A program made the translations under genes and the position numbers. Positions 63,017 to 64,000 of a stretch of DNA of 64,000 bases are shown in pieces (within the stretch, counting starts at the first letter, position 1; the number at the start of each line of letters is the position of its first letter). The DNA comes from Methylophaga thiooxydans DMS010 (lineage in GTDB: Bacteria; Pseudomonadota; Gammaproteobacteria; Nitrosococcales; Methylophagaceae), in contig NZ_GG657903.1 of the NCBI RefSeq assembly GCF_000156355.1, positions 23,626 to 87,625 of the forward strand. Reading direction: 5' to 3'. Below the pieces are notes generated by a model that saw only the letters and a program-made list of their open reading frames with translations, had not been told where the DNA came from and made no database searches.

Positions 63017-63743
63017 AACCCGACTCGCAAAAGACATCCTGCCCCTGTTTCCGGAACATCAATGCTACGTCGAAGTCTTTGCTGGTGGCGCAGCGCTCTT
63101 TTACAAAAAGGAACCATCCAAAGTCGAAGTGCTTAATGACATCAATGGTGAGCTGACCAACCTTTACCGGGTTGTTCAGCACCACCTTGAAGAATTCGTC
63201 CGGCAGTTCAAGTGGGCCTTATCCAGCAGACAACTGTTTGAATGGGAAAAAGCCAAAACACCCGAAACGCTCACCGATATCCAGCGTGCAGCCAGGTTCT
63301 ACTATCTGCAAAAGCTTGCCTTCGGTGGCAAGGTCGACGGCCAGAGCTATGGCACCGCCACTACCAGTCCGCCACGGCTCAATCTACTCCGCATCGAGGA
63401 GGATCTGAGCGCCGCTCACCTTCGCCTGGCCAGAACCAACGTCGAGAACCTAGACTGGCAGCGCTGCATTCAGAAATATGATCGACCAGGCACACTGTTC
63501 TATCTGGATCCACCGTACTATGAAACCGCAGGTTACGGTCAAGACTTTGGTTTAGAACAATACGAAACCATGGCAGAACTGGCCCAAACTATCCAAGGCA
63601 AAATGCTCATCAGCATCAACGACCACGACACTATTAAAAAGGTCTTTAAAGGCCTCTCAAATAAGCCTTTAAATATCAATTACACGGTAGGTGGAAATCA
63701 CAATAAAAAAGCATCCCGTGAGCTGCTAATATGGAATTGGTGA
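62982..63743 (+). CDS. DNA adenine methylase (D12 class)
   Basis: This encodes 253 residues. The IIPWMGGKTRLAKDI opening and VEVFAGGAALFYKK bind S-adenosylmethionine. DPPY near residue 174 (LFYLDPPYYET) is the catalytic motif of N6-adenine methyltransferases of the Dam/D12 family. It takes the place of Mu mom, and probably protects phage DNA from host restriction. GAGGAAAA precedes its start. Recognition sequence cannot be inferred; GATC is only one option. Confidence 0.92.
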   Translation: MAKPIIPWMGGKTRLAKDILPLFPEHQCYVEVFAGGAALFYKKEPSKVEVLNDINGELTNLYRVVQHHLEEFVRQFKWALSSRQLFEWEKAKTPETLTDIQRAARFYYLQKLAFGGKVDGQSYGTATTSPPRLNLLRIEEDLSAAHLRLARTNVENLDWQRCIQKYDRPGTLFYLDPPYYETAGYGQDFGLEQYETMAELAQTIQGKMLISINDHDTIKKVFKGLSNKPLNINYTVGGNHNKKASRELLIWNW

Positions 63744-63774
63744 TAATTAACAAATGGAGTCACATTCTTAAGCG

Positions 63775-64000
63775 ATGATTACACTAAATACCGAGAAAGG
63801 CTTAATCCGTGTTGATTCATGGGGAGATATTCAAGACTTAGCTGGTTTTGAGGAAAACCTCGATCCATCAGACCATAAATTAAAGGAGATTCTAGGTAAT
63901 TATACTTTTACTGAAAAAATTCGTTGTGGTTTATCAACTTGTCATTCGCCTCATAACAAAGGCTATATTGTCTCAACTGAAGATGGCTATACCACTAACA
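63775..64000 (+). CDS. Unknown gene, cut by the window edge
   Basis: A frame starts ATG at 63775 with GGAG 15 bases upstream and stays open to the last base (75 codons). The partial product opens MITLNTEKGLIRVDSWGDI and contains CGLSTCHSPH. No family is recognised. As it follows the DNA methylase at the end of a Mu-like genome it is probably cargo. Confidence 0.6.
   Translation, partial: MITLNTEKGLIRVDSWGDIQDLAGFEENLDPSDHKLKEILGNYTFTEKIRCGLSTCHSPHNKGYIVSTEDGYTTN

Larger units (their letters stand above)
27130..64000. mobile_element. Mu-like transposable prophage (right end outside window)
   Basis: The element begins at the break in radA (within about 27,126-27,135) and fills the rest of the window, about 36.9 kb, close to the 37 kb of Mu. 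Gene order is that of Mu: repressor, ner, A, B, accessory genes, gp16, Mor, lysis, small terminase (gp27), terminase (gp28), portal (gp29), F, G, I, T, gp36, gp37, L, M, gp41, tape measure, N, P, V, gp46, gp47, gp48, fibre, Com and a DNA-modification gene. Structural genes appear intact. Transposase A is frameshifted as read, so mobility is doubtful. A five-base target duplication is expected but cannot be checked without the right end. Confidence 0.95.

Overview
The window is gammaproteobacterial chromosome (about 1-27,130) followed by most of a Mu-like transposable prophage that runs off the right edge (about 27,130-64,000). The host looks like a methylotrophic gammaproteobacterium of the Methylophaga/Piscirickettsiaceae type. 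This is an inference from moderate GC, gammaproteobacterial housekeeping gene order, an MxaD-like periplasmic SRPBCC protein at the left edge, and a sulfate-assimilation locus built around APS reductase.

Host region. A cysB-type regulator is divergent from an operon holding a TauE/SafE permease, a TusA-like protein, cysH, cysD and cysN, closed by a strong terminator. Next come katG, a diguanylate cyclase, a deoxyinosine glycosylase and a DUF3465 protein. The sulfite reductase gene and its DUF934 partner follow, then apaH, nusB-thiL-pgpA, a leftward block (PfkB kinase, rnd, secreted hydrolase, glutaredoxin-like protein, moaB), an OmpA-like lipoprotein, rlmB, the rpsF-rpsR-DUF2232-rplI ribosomal cluster, dnaB, alr and radA. 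Two host genes are damaged as read: rpsF carries two compensating indels with in-frame stops, and radA is cut within its C-terminal domain by the prophage left end.

Prophage region. The order follows Mu: left end, leftward S24-type repressor, operator/early promoter, Ner-like protein, transposase A and B, an early accessory operon (including a phage-encoded CsrA), GemA/gp16-like and Mor-like regulators, lysis genes, small terminase, terminase, portal, head morphogenesis F and G, protease, decoration protein, major capsid protein, gp36/gp37, sheath, tube, tail chaperone with a probable -2 frameshift, tape measure, N/P/V/gp46/gp47/gp48 baseplate genes, tail fibre and assembly protein. A cargo end follows: a phospholipase A2-like protein, a structured non-coding stretch, an overlapping Com/DNA adenine methylase pair, and an unknown gene cut by the window edge.

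Points that do not fit a plain Mu copy: transposase A has a single-base frameshift in its N-terminal DNA-binding domain; a gene lies antisense to the early operon between ner and A; a RepA-like ATPase sits between Mor and lysis; a two-gene membrane-protein cassette with its own promoter-like sequence and terminator sits between G and the protease, the place where Mu keeps its central gyrase site; and the major capsid protein starts with a signal-peptide-like extension. The membrane pair, the PLA2-like protein, CsrA and the structured region before com are the best candidates for undescribed biology. No tRNA, rRNA or CRISPR array was seen.
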